Assembly: GCA_918807975.1 (NCBI GenBank)
Contig: OU964921.1
Coordinates: 38,156,498 to 38,220,497, forward strand
Direction of reading: 5' to 3'
Origin: Aplidium turbinatum
Lineage: Eukaryota; Chordata; Ascidiacea; Aplousobranchia; Polyclinidae
DNA length: 64,000 bases
A program made the position numbers and the translations under genes. Numbering within the stretch: position 1 is the first letter of the stretch; the number at the start of each line of letters is the position of its first letter. Positions 8,481 to 23,400 of this stretch are shown in pieces. Under the pieces are notes generated by a model. It saw only the letters and a list, made by a program, of their open reading frames with translations. It was not told the DNA's origin and made no database searches.

Positions 8481-11400
8481 CTTGATAAAAAATTGCACCT
8501 TTTTTCAAGTTATTCCAAAAAAAAAAACGGTTTGCTTTGAATACTTTTAAAAGAGCGAACTTAAAGCACCTGTGTTTGCTACTACTTGTGTTTGTGTTAC
8601 TTTCTATACTGGTAAAAAGTCTATTGAATTGAATCACCTTTCTATGTCAATGCAATGATAATACACATTATATTACCATAGGTCTGCTTGCCGATAGAGG
8701 GCCCAAAATTATTCTGGCTCAGGGACCCTCAAAAGGTTTAACACAGCGATGCGCTTATTTGGCCAAAATAGTGATAAGCAATTTCATATAGGCTACCCAT
8801 GGAATTTCCATATTCATGAGTCCAGTATCCAGTACAAGTGATTGTGCGTATAAATCTCCATATGGCCTCTTGTTTCATTGTATGTACTAGATTATTAAAG
8901 CTCTCCAGCCATTCCTCTTCGGTATTTCTCATGCACAATATAATCTATAAAATACACAAACATAAAATTAGGATCAAGTAATTTTGAATATATAGGCTAT
9001 TATTGTAAGCTGGTTAAAGCTGCCGGTACTGCTGTACATTATTGTACAACATGCACTTTTATACCACTATTTATTGAAGTATTTTGTATAAAATCATAAA
9101 ATTCAAACATGATTTAGTAAAATTACAAAAAGAAAGTGTGGCAAGCAAGATGCCAAACAAAGGCTGCTGCTGTCTTCTACAAACCTTAGCAGCATATTTC
9201 ATCACAAGTAAGATTTCAGAAGGTTTTTAGTAGTAAAAATATCTCCATTTTTAGTTTATGAGGATACATTGCGTGAAATGACATATGTTTTTATTGGTGT
9301 TTTTACTCCACTCGTAGCTTTAACAAGAATAAAAATACAGTAATGTAGGCCTGTTATATTTTGTGCTGTTATAGACTTATAGCCTACATTGAGCCAAATG
9401 TGGAGCTATAGGCGCTACACTGAAATAAATTTTCATTAATTTGTTCAGTTAAGTTTTACTATAACAAATAGTGGTATACTCAGAACATTTTTATAGGGGA
9501 GTACCTAATAAAACCATTCTGGTACTTAGAATCTAACCCAACCAAACTATCTGCTTGAAGCGGTTGACATCAAGAAATATACAGTAAGATGCATTGCTAA
9601 TCACGTAGCAACAGTTCAGAAGGCTCATGTTTATTGATGAGAAATTGATTTCGCTGCGACAGCATCTTCAGTCTCACAACGTCAAAACTTTTGACAATAG
9701 GTTACAAGTTCACAACTAGAGCTGGATTGAAGCAAAGGATTTTTGTTTACTTAAAAAATAAAGAAAGATTAAAACTTTACTTAGGTAATTCAAGTAAAAT
9801 AAAAATCTACAACTGCCCGACTAAAAATTCTAATTATTGGAGAAGCAGGCGTGTATACACATTTGTAATGTTAATATCATGATACATTTTTGCCGAAATA
9901 GCATTGGTAAAATGGGCAGTGGCAATACCACGTTCACTTGGTAATAATGAAGTTTAAATAAAAGCAATCAGTCAAAAAAAGGGCCCCAAAGAGCCATATT
10001 TAATGAAAATATGGTCATTACAGTCACCCAGTTGAATTACAATTGAACTCTCTCACTGGCTCTAGAAGAAACGTTTCAGAAAGCACAGAAAATCAATCAT
10101 ATTATATACTATCACAAAAAGAAGACCTGAGTTTAGAGGCAAATAGTCTTGCTACACTGTAGCATCTTATAGCCTTAACTGAAGAAAGGCAAAGCAGGAT
10201 TTTAGATTTTCAGGGGCTTTGGGACACTTTTTGTTAGCTTTATAAAAAACCATCTCATTTTTTTAGAGTGTATGTAAATAGAACTTGTAGCCTGGTAAAT
10301 ATCCTGTGCCACCTTCACAAATTACAAGAATAAGATACACTCTGGCTTGAGACCTCCTTGGAGGCAAAAACTACACAAAAGCGACAAACGACTCAAAATA
10401 CAATAAGTGCAAGGGGCAGCTGGTAATTCTTTGCTTTCATTTTCTAGTTTACTTAAATTACTGGATCTAAACTTTCTAAGTAATTAAGAGTTACTTAAGT
10501 AAGTAACAAGTAAGGTTTTCAAGTAAGTAAGTAAGTAATCACTTACTTGAATCCATCCTTAGTCACAACGTCAAGCGTTTTGACAAGAGTCAAAATATAA
10601 ATTTGTTGGTTAAATGGACAAGTGGGTACACAAAATATAGCCTATATGTTTCTCTTTTGGACAGAAGTGGTTACTAGAAAAAAAAAATTTCCACCCTTGT
10701 ATAAGCCTTGGTTGTATAAAATAATTTACTAATTAATTGAACAGAGATTAAACTGCCTTCGGAAGTATGAAAAAGTGCAGGAAGTTGTTTGGCCAACAAA
10801 TCGCGAAATCCGGCAGTTGAGAAAAGATTTTCAAGATGCATGTCACATGAACAAAACGAAACTGGCTGCTGGGAACGTACATTTGCTGTTGCTCATATAG
10901 TTTGAGCGGACGACTGAATTGTTTTTGCAAATTATAGTGTAAGCAACTACGCTGAACTTGTAATCAACATGTTTACCAACTTATAAAATCTTGACTGCAA
11001 CATCAGAGTCTTTATTTTCACAGTGTAAATTACCTACTTTTCAAAATTTTTTGATGACCTGAGTAAACAATAACTTACCGTGGAATATGGGATGCCACAC
11101 TGACCACCAACTACTGTTAGGGCTTGCAAACAGACTGCCCTGATTTGATACGTCTGGTCACAGCGGTAAACCATAATCTCTTCGTGGGAAAATTGTAACG
11201 TAAGATTCCCAAATCCGTTCGTCTGCATGCAATGACCCAAAAATAAACACACTTTCGAAACGTCTATTCAAAAGTGTATTCCAGTAAAATTAGCCCGAGG
11301 CTATCGAAATGACTGGTGCAACGCCGTACACCTAAAAACTGTCACTACAATACAAATTACTTGGTTAAAAGACGGAACCTTTGTCCAGCTAGCAAGCACT

Positions 11401-14400
11401 AAGCCAACAGTTAAATGTGCGGCCAACTTTCAAACAATCATTTTACGAATGACCAGAATAGATATCAATATCTCAAATTCACGTAGAAAGTAACTGTGAC
11501 GCAATAAATGAAAGACAATTATGAAGTCATTCCAACAGGTGTTCAAGCTGATGTAATATTTCCTGTTTAAACAGGCCCAAACAAGTCCAAACAGGTCTTA
11601 TGAACGATGGTGCAATTTTGGCACATGCTTTAGGAATTTCCATGACGTAATATTCAGTAGACTTGAACGGTTTTATATGACGTTTGATTTGTACAGAGAT
11701 TGGCCGTAACATAGCGGCCCCTAGTTATGACAGTCTAACATGGCATAACTAAAAAAGAATTGAAGGACAATCGTGAGCCAATGAATAAAACACATGATAC
11801 ACAAATTGTTTGAGTCACTCACGTTAAGTTAATACGCAAATACAAAGGGCATGCAAAGAATGAACAGCAATAAGAATACGCGACGATACATGAAATTGGT
11901 ACCATAGGTACACGCTAAAATGACGCTATATACAATAAATTATTGCGATAATAACCGACTGTTCTGGGCTCAGACAAGTATCGGCCACCGCAGACAAAAC
12001 CAGGCTCAAACCCTAACACTTAGGTGTTCTTTACGGGGGCGAGGCACGAAATATCCCTCAACACGTAGTCTACTTTCACTTTCCCCGTACTCTCATCATA
12101 GTTGCAGACGGCAACTTTGGCTCTACGAACCACAGGCTTCCCTTTCCTAATTTGTGGAACTACCTCATGCACCCTCCCAAGTTGATACTTCCCACGTTTA
12201 CCAATGTCTTGGAGAGAACCTACCACTACAAGTTGACCAGGCTCCAAATTCTCGGCCATTTTTAGCCATTTTTTCCGGCCCTGAAGACCTGGCAAGTAAA
12301 AATCGATCCATTTATTCCAAAACTGCTGAGAAAGTGACAAATTGAACCGATAATCCCTTCTTAATTGGTCACGATCATGTGGTTGCCCAACAGCACAGTA
12401 TGGGTCTAAGTATGGGGTCAAAAGTGAGGCAGGGGTGATGACAGTAAAATCCCTAGGGTCGTCACTCAAAGGTACCAAAGGGCGTTCGTTCACGATCCGA
12501 ACGGCACTGCCTGTGTACGTAAGCAGTTCAATAAAATTGGGCTTACGAATTGAAGAGTCCAAAATGTGAAAAAATGCGATTTTAAATTGTTTTACCATTG
12601 CCTCCCAGGCGCCACCTTGCGCCGGAGCATACGGAGGTATAAATTCCCAGTTTATCTCTCTCTGTCTCAGGGCGTTGTGAAATTCAGCTGATTCTATCAA
12701 CTCGGGTAACTTCTTAGATGCTGCCTGAAAGGTACTTCCATTATCGGAATAGATAGCATTAACCTGCCCACGTAAATCTGTAAACCTTGTAAAGGCAAGT
12801 AAAAAATCACTCAGCGACAATGACGTGACCAGCTCAACATGAATAGCGCGAGATGCCATACATGTGAATAAGAGTCCCCAAGCTTTTTTGTGACTCCTAC
12901 CTTCAACAAAGGTCAATGGTCCAAGATAGTCTAAGCCGCAATCAAAAAAGGGTTTCCTATGGGCAGTTGTGCGAGACAAAGGTAAATCAGACATGAGCTG
13001 CCTTATAGGCCGAGCTTTCTCAATCGCACATACACCACAATCATTAAGATACCTCTTCACGGAAGCATTACCATTAGCGATCCAAAACTTCTGTCGCGTA
13101 GACAACAAAGTGTGCTGTACTCCACAGTGCGCATTTCGATTATGATGCGACAGTACAACAAGCCTAGTGAAGGGGTGTTTCGAAGGCAAAACAATCGGAT
13201 GCTTTGCTTCTAGAGAAATCTCGGGAGAGTTACTTAAGCGCCCTTCAATGCGGATTACACCAGCATCATCTACACAAGGTCTGTACTTCTTAAGTGAACG
13301 CAATTCCTTCAAGCGTTCCTTCTCACGTTGCGAAGCGCCAACACTACCCCGCTTTATCACTTCCTCAAGTGCATCCGGCGATCGTTTGGTCATTAAATGT
13401 AACACATCGCCATACACGCTCTTCTGAACAAACTTCACAGTTAAGTCTAAGGCTCTATTAAGATAAGAGGCGTCCAGTTTTGGCTTCATAAAGCTACGCT
13501 TTCTCGTTTTACAGCACAAAAATTCAACAAAAGCAACCAAATAAGCAATTCTCTTTTTCATAACATACAAAGAAAGTGCGGCCTCGATCAATCTGTGAAG
13601 GCCACCCTGTGCAACGTCAAGCGACCCCTCTTCGTCACGAAGATATAGGCTATGGACAGGTACTGGAGTGGGGTTTTCTACAGATGGAATTTCTTCACAC
13701 TGATAGAGAAGACTAGAACCATTTAACCACAACTCTCGAAACTCTTTCTTTGTAATAAGATTTGGCCTTGTGCCAACATCAGCTGGGTTCATATCGGTAG
13801 GGCAAAAACGCCAATCCTGGGCTCCAGACAACAATAAAATATGCTCAACTCGACGCGTAATAAACTTATTCAAACGTAAATCAGGGTTCTTAACCCACTG
13901 CAACACAGTCCGAGAATCACACCAAAAATACTTACTGCAGTCGGGCATCTTCAATGCCTCGTAGGCCTGCTTCACGAGTCTTGCTGTATTCAAAGCGGCA
14001 ACAAGCTCTTTCCTAGCTATCGGCCAAGAAAACTGATTTTTTACAACAATGGTAGATTTACCCAGAACGAAAGACACACTCGGAACTCCGTTAACCAGTC
14101 TACGTAAGTAAACAACAGAAGAGAAAGCTTGATTCGAAGCATCACTAAACCCATGCAATTGATATGAGACAATATCATCCGGACTGCACACACCAGAGTT
14201 TGCAAAATACCATCTCGGTAACGAAAAATCCTTAAGCAGGTCCAAAGAGCGAAGCCACGACTCCCACTCTTTAACAAAGCTATCAGGGACCTCGGTGTCC
14301 CAATCAAACTTGTCTATCGCCAATTGCTGAAGTATAAGGCGTGCTTTTAGAAAAAATGGCGCTCCAAAGCCTAGCGGATCAAAATTTTGTCCAAGCTGAC

Positions 14401-17400
14401 TGAGCATACTTCGGCGCGTGTGTTTAGCTAAGGGCTTTAAGGAACATGCGATACGCATCTCGTCAGACTCGGTTTGCCACACACAACCCAATGTCTTCGC
14501 TGATGGCAAAGTCATATTTTCAGTCTGAAAGTCCACATCACGAATCAAAGGTGAGAGCATCTCATTATCCAAATTTGACAAGACAATCATAGCCTCCTTG
14601 TTAGCACTCCACTTAACAAGTTTAAACCCACGGCTATCAAACAAAGCAATTGATTCATGAGTGATTTGCTGAGCTTCCTCTAAGCTATCAACCGAAAATA
14701 TAAAATCATCCATGTACATATTATTTGCAATATTGCAGAGTGTCAGGTCACCAGCACCGCTGGGATTCTGCTCGATCATTTTCTTTATAGCCAAGCAAGC
14801 GATATATGGGCTACTCTTTATTCCCCAAGGGTGTACACAAAAACGAAAGGGTACCATTCTACCATTTTCAAGGTCATCATCTTCAAACCACAATATACGA
14901 AACAAATCCCTCTGCGACTCAGGTAACTTTATTTGAAAGAAGCATTTAGTCACATCAGCCATGAGACCAAATCTACCAAGCCGAAATCTAGCCAAGACAT
15001 CTACCAGAGGGTTTAACAAGTCAGGACCCGAAAACATCACATCATTAACACAAGTTCCTCGAAATTCAGACTTGCCATCGTAAACAATGCGCTTTTTTAA
15101 TTGTGACGTCACAAAGTATGGTAAATACCATTCAAATCCCTTGACATTTCCTGCTTCACCAGCACGCTCAATATAGCCATTAGATTTAAGATCTTTCATG
15201 GTGTCAGTAAGGAAATCACGAAGTTCAGGTTGTTTTAAAGCTTTCTTTCTTAAAGCAGCAGCTCTATCTGACGCCAACACAAAATTGTTAGGTAGATCGA
15301 TATCTTCCTTCAACGGAACAGGTATCTCAAATCGACCATCTTTCAACTCAATATTCGGTTCGACAAGTTCTCTAGCCAAATTATCATTGCGAGACAATTC
15401 ACAGGTTTCATTTTGCAAAGTTAAATCCTGAATGACTTTATTCAGGTCTGCTATTTCCATATCGCGAGACTCAATTTTACGCTGAAAGCCAGAGATGACA
15501 TCCGACTCTGAAGACGTCTGCACTCTGCACACTTTAGCAACGCTTTCAACTAAGGGTGACTTACCACCACAAGCCAACCAACCGAGAGGAGTGAGCAAAG
15601 CATGCGGTTCACTACGATTGTCACCAACACGCTCTTCTTTTGCACACATCAAATAAGCGTTGTCGTTGCCAATCAGTACATCTACAGTACTACAATCATT
15701 CAAATGAAACATATTCACGTCATGAAAATGACTGAAACCATTTAAATCCTGCTTATGTGGTAAAGTCTTAACATCGTCAGCCCAAGCTGGGTTAACCACC
15801 GAGGTTATATCACAAAACAGTTCATCAGTCTCTAACGACTGGATGTTGAGTTTAACAAGGTCAGCACAAGTAGGTTTCTGACCAGCCAGAGTATCCATTT
15901 TAAACGACGCTTTATCATACGGTTTAAGACCAAGTTCGCACACCAAGTCACTCGAAACAAAGGTCAACTGCGAACCAGGATCATGCTGACAATACACCAA
16001 CTTCGATTTGCCAGTCATTGGATTCAAAACACGAGCAGCAGTAACGCGGTTAAAGGCTGCTTTAACATTTCCAATCTTAACATTACGCACAGGAACTCTG
16101 GCACCAGCCTCATCTTTACCGACCAAATCCAGAGAATCACGTGACGTCACATAAAAATCATGCAGAAGAAAATAGTGTTTCCTATCGTTGGTAGGTCCAC
16201 ACTTACGACAGTTATTTGCATGATTACAGTCTCTAACCATATGCTGGCGCAAACAATTCAAGCATTTGCCAGCTTTCACAATGACATCTCTCCGATCTTT
16301 AGGTGTCAAGCGCAAAAATTCTTTACAATTAGACAAAAAATGATATTCCACTTGACCACGTGATGAACAACAAAAACATGCCGGTATGTCACTACGTCTG
16401 GCCACACCGCCGCGCGGTGCGCCAACAGCAGTCGAGTACTGCGAACTCCCTGAAATCACATTATCATGGGGTTTTACCGACGTCTGCCTAACCGGACATG
16501 AAGGCAATTTTCCTTTGCCAAACTTTTTAAATTGCTGCGACTCACCAGAATCGCCCATTAGCATAATGCTAAAATCAGTCGACTTACGCGTTTCCTCCCG
16601 TACTACAAATTCAAACAAACTCTGAAAAGTAGGCTCATCAGTGCCACCATACTGATCACCTAAAAAGTCAAGATAACGCTGCTTAGCGTCAAACGGGAGT
16701 CGCTTAGCCAAATCCAAAACAAAACGTCCTTCCAATTTGTCACGCTGACCATAAGCTTGCGCGTAAAGCAGACACTGCGACAATTCATCTTTAAACTCTT
16801 TCAGATCACTGGAAGAGGTCGAATTCAATTTGCTACCATAGCGATACTTTCTAATTTCTGGTTCGGCAAAAAGACCTCCACGAACTCCAAAACGTTGGGA
16901 CAAGCGAGCTAACGACATTTCTATCCTGTCTTCCTCTGACAAGCCAGGAGTGTCGGAAACCAAATTAGCAATCGTTTGTGCAGCTGTTCTAACACAAGCT
17001 GCTTGCAACAAAGTCAAACGAGTTCCCTTAAAGGGCGAAGCTGCCATCAAGGCCATAACACGATTTTTAAAGAAGACAAATGGCATATTATTACCATCGT
17101 AACCAATCAAGGCCGCCTTATCGAAGAACGTCCTACTATTTTGGTATTCAAAAAAGCAATCCTGCTGTTGAGAACTCGATTTAGCGGGAGAAGACAAGCT
17201 ATATCCCTTAAGGGGCTGAGTGGGCTCAGTCACATGCACAGCCCGATCACGATCCTCACACACGTTAAAATCAGGAGACACGATACGCCTCTCACAACCA
17301 CCCAAATTACGAGTAGCTGGGCGATCAACAACTAGCGGCGCAGAAAACTTTGAAGGGGGCAAAGCATTACTGCTAATGGCGGCCCCGTGACCTGTACGCT

Positions 17401-20400
17401 CTGGGGGAAGAGTTCGGCTAAAATTCGCCGGCCTTGGCACTAGGTCCTTCGGAAGACCCTTAGCCGCGGCCCCGAGACCTCCTGAAACAGCTGGAAAACG
17501 TGTGGATCGCACTGGTCCACTTACAGATTGAACAGGCGTCTGGAAAAGGTTAGGTAAATTAAACTGCGATTGATGTTCACTTCTGGAATGCCTAGAAGAG
17601 CCCTTCCTAGAGCTACGCCGGGAGCCCAACTCAGAACGATATTCAGCTAAAACTGCCTCTTTACGTTGTTCGGCCCTCAACTGAGCGTCTTTGAGTGCGA
17701 ACTCAGCAGCTCTAGCTTCGGCTTCGGCCTCAACTCTTGCGGCAGCCTCTGCTTGTGCGGCCTCAGCAGCTCTCGCGTCGGCCTCAGCTCTCGCGGCAGC
17801 CTCTGCTCGTGCGGCCTCAGCTCGTATGGCCTCTGCTCTTGCGATGGCCTCAGCAGCTCTTGCTTCGGCCTCAGCTTGGATCTGGAGCTCCTCTCGTCTT
17901 AACTGTAGGTTAATTTGTGCAACTATCCGTGACGAGCTCTCAGACATCCTAGTGCTTACATTTGAGGCGCTATCCTCAGGATGTATGTCAGCATCCAACC
18001 TATCTGAGAACTCACTTTCTTTTTGTTCGAAGTTATTTTTTAACGAGTTAAATTCGGGATCTACCCTATCACGAAGTTCTGCCAAGATTGCAGAGTTAAC
18101 AATTTTACTCAAAAGAGCATGGAAATGCCTTAATTCCTCTTCTAAAGTAGATAAGTTAGATCGAAAAATTAACAGTTCCTGCTTATCACTCAAAGAACCT
18201 AGGGCTACAGAAAGTTCCCCAATTTGAGTCAAAATATCCCGTCTAAGATGCCGGGCCTCTCGAACTGACTTAGCCTCATCGTTAATGGGTCCCTCCCCAG
18301 AATGGCCTGCCCGACCGCAAAGAACATCATCAGGCTTAAACTCAGTCGAGTCTACGGCGGTCGAGTCCTTGTCACCACCGAGTGTAGACATATTAAATGT
18401 TAGGGCTAAATTTAACAATTAAAAAATTAAGTTACACAAACACACAAATTACAGTAGTTATAAAAAACTTAACTGCCAAGACCGTAAAAATACAAAAAAG
18501 AATTTAAATGCACGATACCGTAGCTGTACGAGTATGTGAAGTCCAAACGTCCACAAAACTTGCTTGGATTCTTCCACTTGAATCTTCAAGCACAGATGGA
18601 TTGCCTTTAATCTTCTTTCTTGCCAATGAATGTCAAAGTTATTTTTTCTTCTGTACCAAACTGAGAAGAAATGTCTTTACTTTTTAGCTTAAAGTTCTTC
18701 AGTTGCCTACCGAGAAGAAATGTCTTTAATTTTCTTTGCTTCTTTAGACTACCAACCAACAAGATCTTCTTTTATTATTTCTTTGCTTTTGTAGCCTACC
18801 AACCAACAACTTCGTCTTTTATTTTTTTATGCTGCCTGTGCTTCCGTACAAACACTAGCCAGAGAATCGTCTTTTATTTTTTATGCTGCCTGTGCTTCCG
18901 TACAAACACTAGCCAGAGAATCGTCTTTTATTTTTTATGGTCACAGCGGTAAACCATAATCTCTTCGTGGGAAAATTGTAACGTAAGATTCCCAAATCCG
19001 TTCGTCTGCATGCAATGACCCAAAAATAAACACACTTTCGAAACGTCTATTCAAAAGTGTATTCCAGTAAAATTAGCCCGAGGCTATCGAAATGACTGGT
19101 GCAACGCCGTACACCTAAAAACTGTCACTACAATACAAATTACTTGGTTAAAAGACGGAACCTTTGTCCAGCTAGCAAGCACTAAGCCAACAGTTAAATG
19201 TGCGGCCAACTTTCAAACAATCATTTTACGAATGACCAGAATAGATATCAATATCTCAAATTCACGTAGAAAGTAACTGTGACGCAATAAATGAAAGACA
19301 ATTATGAAGTCATTCCAACAGGTGTTCAAGCTGATGTAATATTTCCTGTTTAAACAGGCCCAAACAAGTCCAAACAGGTCTTATGAACGATGGTGCAATT
19401 TTGGCACATGCTTTAGGAATTTCCATGACGTAATATTCAGTAGACTTGAACGGTTTTATATGACGTTTGATTTGTACAGAGATTGGCCGTAACAACGTCT
19501 AAAAAGTCCTTCAAAAGACAGATGTTTGATGTTGCATAAATCCAATAGGAGTTACTCTTTTGCACCTTTGTTAGCTTTTATGATTTGTGATATTTGAAAC
19601 AGCACTAACATACTAATACTTTGATACTCAGTAAATGACATTTTTTCAAAACATTTGAAAAAAATTCTGGTATTTTTTAGGTATAACAAAACTAGACAAC
19701 AGCCAGCTTGAGAGGGGTACATCCTATCTCAAAAACCAAAGTCGATGCAAAGCAATGATTGCACTTTGGGAAATTACTAGGCTATCCCACATATACCCCG
19801 ACATACGTCTAGCATTTAAAACCCAAAAAATTGTGTGCAAAAGGTTTTTCAACACTGCAAAGACAGTGCAAAAAACGTCAAAATTACTTGGAAAGAAGTG
19901 ATTTTGTTTGCAATATATCATATAGATCAAGCAAATATAGCTGCCACTATCCAAAACCATCATTGTTGTCTGTTTCATCTTTGTTGAAAACATCAGAAGT
20001 TTTTTTCTACTAGAATATTTTATTTGAATGAAAAGTTTTTATTGGGAAGGTAAAAAATAATTTATATATATTAATAATATTAGTTTGTTCTACACAATTT
20101 TATTTCTTTATAATGTGATGTTTTTACAAAATATAATAAATAAATATTTTAGAGACCTTTTACAATGCTAACAAGAATGCTCAACACAAAGATAAGTAGC
20201 GCAGACTCTTTTCCTTGCTAGTTTTTGCTGTAAATATATACACATGTGTAAAAATATTGATAGTATGTCTTATATTTTAATATACAGCATGTATTATTTT
20301 TTATATGACATTTAACATCTTTTAATGATATCACAATAATGTAACAACATCTTAATAACGTAGATTAACTTATTTTTGAGTAATATTCAACAAGCTTATC

Positions 20401-23400
20401 ATGTTTAAGTAAAAAACTTCTAAAGATCCCACCAAAGGAAAACACTTTGTTATGTTGGCTATACATATAACTACATTAGTTTATACTTTCTCTGCTTGTA
20501 TTTGAGCTTTTTTTGAAGTATTGATAATATTTACTATGTTTAGATAATATATATATTTTAAATGTATCTTATTTTTTAAATATTTTTGTTTGATATTGAT
20601 TTATATCTACATATATATACACGTAAACAACAAATGTAAACAATAAAATATCTTTTATGTAATGAGTTATTTTAAAAAAATCCTAACTTTTGCATTGTTT
20701 TTAACATTAATGTGAATGTAAGATTACCAGCTTTTGCTAAATGTCAACAGTTAAACATTTAAAAAGAATTCTAATAAGTGCTATCTTTTAAAAGCTAAGC
20801 TGATGACTTATTGTTGAAACTTTTCCAGCTGCAAATTTAACAAATTTCTCTATTGTAACTTCCTTATTGTTTGTTAGCACAGCCTGAGTGAGTTAATTCT
20901 ATTTAAATTGTTCTAAATTAAAGAAAAATATCATTCAGTTCTAAACAGTGAATAACCACTGAGCTGTGGGACTGTATCAATATTCAAAATAACGAAATAC
21001 TTATTTATCGTTTGAAAACCTAAAGAGTATGCTGATCTCACTGTAAATAATTCATTGATAGTTTACAAAGCAAAATTCATTCCTGGAAGAAAATCCATTA
21101 AGCGCTCCGGTAAATCACTCAACGCATGCTATAAGCTTTTATGTTCTTGAAGACCAAGGTTTCGCAGTAACAGCACACATAATCTACAAAGGAAAATCTG
21201 AAACATTTTTCACCTCTACTTAAGGTCTAACTCCTTTGGTGAGACCTAGTTACTCTCTAAACTGACTGCGTGCTAATAATCTTAGTGTAGCCTACTTCCT
21301 TGTTACTGAAAGTCAGCAAAAGACTGTCCAATCAGCGTTTACCTTATAATATTTGAACTGAATTTTATCTAGTTACATTAATAAAGTGAAGTCTTTTTAA
21401 ATGTTTAAGACAACCTGATTTAATATGACAGTAATTTAGAATTTTTTTTATAGATGTTCTGATGCATTCTTTTTGCCACAAACAGGTTACTCTTTCTTTC
21501 AACTTAACCTATCTCCTTTTTATTGCAACTTTTGAACGGTTAATTTAATTTGTTAACGTGACTTTTTACTCTTGATTAATGTTATTATTACCAAACTTGC
21601 ACGCACTGCAGATTAAGTATGATTCATTGCTTGAATGTAGAATATTGATATTTATTTGTACATAAAAAAAAATTTGCGAAACACAAAACTCAATAACATA
21701 GAATCGATATTTGCATCCTGCAATAATTGAAAGGGCTATTCAATTTTTCATGGAAAAATGACTACAACGTAAATTGGAGCACAAGAAAGGCGTGGCACTT
21801 CTAAATTTATTCTAAAACTGCATCATTATTAAACAGAGCAGTTTAGCACCAAACTCCTGTTCATCAATGCTGACATCTCACATTAATTTCACAGACAGTA
21901 AAATCCGCAAATTTTAAATTGATTCAACGTTTGCAGACGTTGAATCAATGTAAAAATCACAAATTTTGTCAGTTGAAATTTTCATGTTTGCATGCCGCAC
22001 TTTCTTACAGTCACGTTTAGCTGCTTCCATGGTTTTCACACGGCTCGTGCTTAAACGTCATGGTGTGGTCAAGGTTAAGTAGACACGTACACACGGAGAC
22101 TTGGGGGAGCAATTTATCTTGGCTCCCCCAAAAAAAGGGTTTTAATACTATTGCAAGGTTTTTATGACATTGCATTACATGCTGAATGACGTTTCATAAA
22201 CGTTTGGCTGAATTCAGTAACTATTTTTTTTTTAACAAACTCTTTATCTTAAATATTAAACTATTAGCCCTCCAAAAGTTGGTTTTGCCCTCTTAAATTT
22301 TTTCCTAGCTACGTCACTGGGTTTAGGGTTCCTAATAAATTTCAATTTCATGTATTGTGTATATTATAAGCACACACAAAATTGCAATCTCCTGTAAGTC
22401 ATTGTCAAAGCATGTAATCAAATACCTTAGAAAAAACATACCTGTAATCGCAGTCGAATGCGTTGTTAAAAGTAATGATCGACACTGATTTCTTCAGAAA
22501 AATAGCGTTTACTTTACCCACTTTATAACAATTAGTTTATCTATGTACATATTACATGTGAACAAAATTAACCCTTTTTTAATTTTTTATAATTTGCAAA
22601 GTCAGTTCCTTTTTTGTTAGAGTATTTCAATCAAATTGATATCATCTTTCAAATCTTAAGTTTGTTGACTTCAACAAACACTTAAAATGCAATCGCAATT
22701 AATGAGGTTGTCACACGACAATGTAGCACTCAATTTCTAGACCACAAAACACTAGCCACCAGTAGTGTAGCTTCTAAATCCCCAAACTATATTGTAGTTG
22801 CTGTATAACTTTCTGAATTATAAAGTATCAAGTGGGGGGTAAGGGGTCCGGGTCACTTAACTTGCGCAATTAATGCATTTAAAACTTTTGTGTTTTGAAA
22901 ACTGGAATGCAAGTTTGTCACAATCAATGTGCAAGGCCTCGCGACGGGCTGCTTTGTATCTTGATCGAACGTGCTGTTTTGATTGCGAAATCTTTATTAT
23001 GTAACGTATTTCCAGAATCTTTTGTAAACATGCAAATCTGGAATATTCTGTTGTTTTTCACAATTGCCAAATGTCGTTTGTCATGACGTCATAAGGATGT
23101 TTACCAATAGATGTCTGATTGCGAAATCTTTATTATGTAACGTATTTCCAGAATCTTCTGTAACATGCAAATCTGGAAGCTTCTTTAACTCGCTTGTTTA
23201 CGTTTAGTGCAACTTGACAGAACAATGAGTTCTTATGATGTAACATTACGTAACCTTCTCAAAGTTACTAAACCGAACAACCTTCTATAAATAGTGGTGT
23301 AATTTGCGTAATCATTATTATTATGAGTTATGAGAGATGATCATTATTGTAGTAGTGGTAGCCCAGCTAGAAAGCTACGTATATTACACGTTGATTTTTG

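Larger units (their letters stand above)
11155..19494 (-). mobile_element. BEL/Pao LTR retrotransposon, looks whole and very young
   Basis: This is an LTR element of the BEL/Pao group, 8,340 bp, read on the minus strand. Two direct repeats of 557 bp form its ends, with TG...CA termini, and I saw no difference between them. The host word ACGTC lies on both sides (11,150-11,154 and 19,495-19,499), a 5-base target duplication. Parts in order on the minus strand are 5' LTR, leader with a short tandem repeat, one long gag-pol frame and 3' LTR. Matching LTRs, an exact target duplication and an uninterrupted frame point to a very recent insertion. It lies in intron 2 of the sulfotransferase gene, in the same orientation as that gene. 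Confidence 0.93.

Noticed and set aside
9673-10590. Possible element bounded by TCACAACGTCAA words
   Set aside because: The words are direct, short and contain their own palindrome; no inverted ends or coding content support an element.
17666-18227. Plus-strand frames rich in Ser, Ala and Leu
   Set aside because: They are the complement of the alanine/glutamate-rich gag region of the BEL/Pao element.
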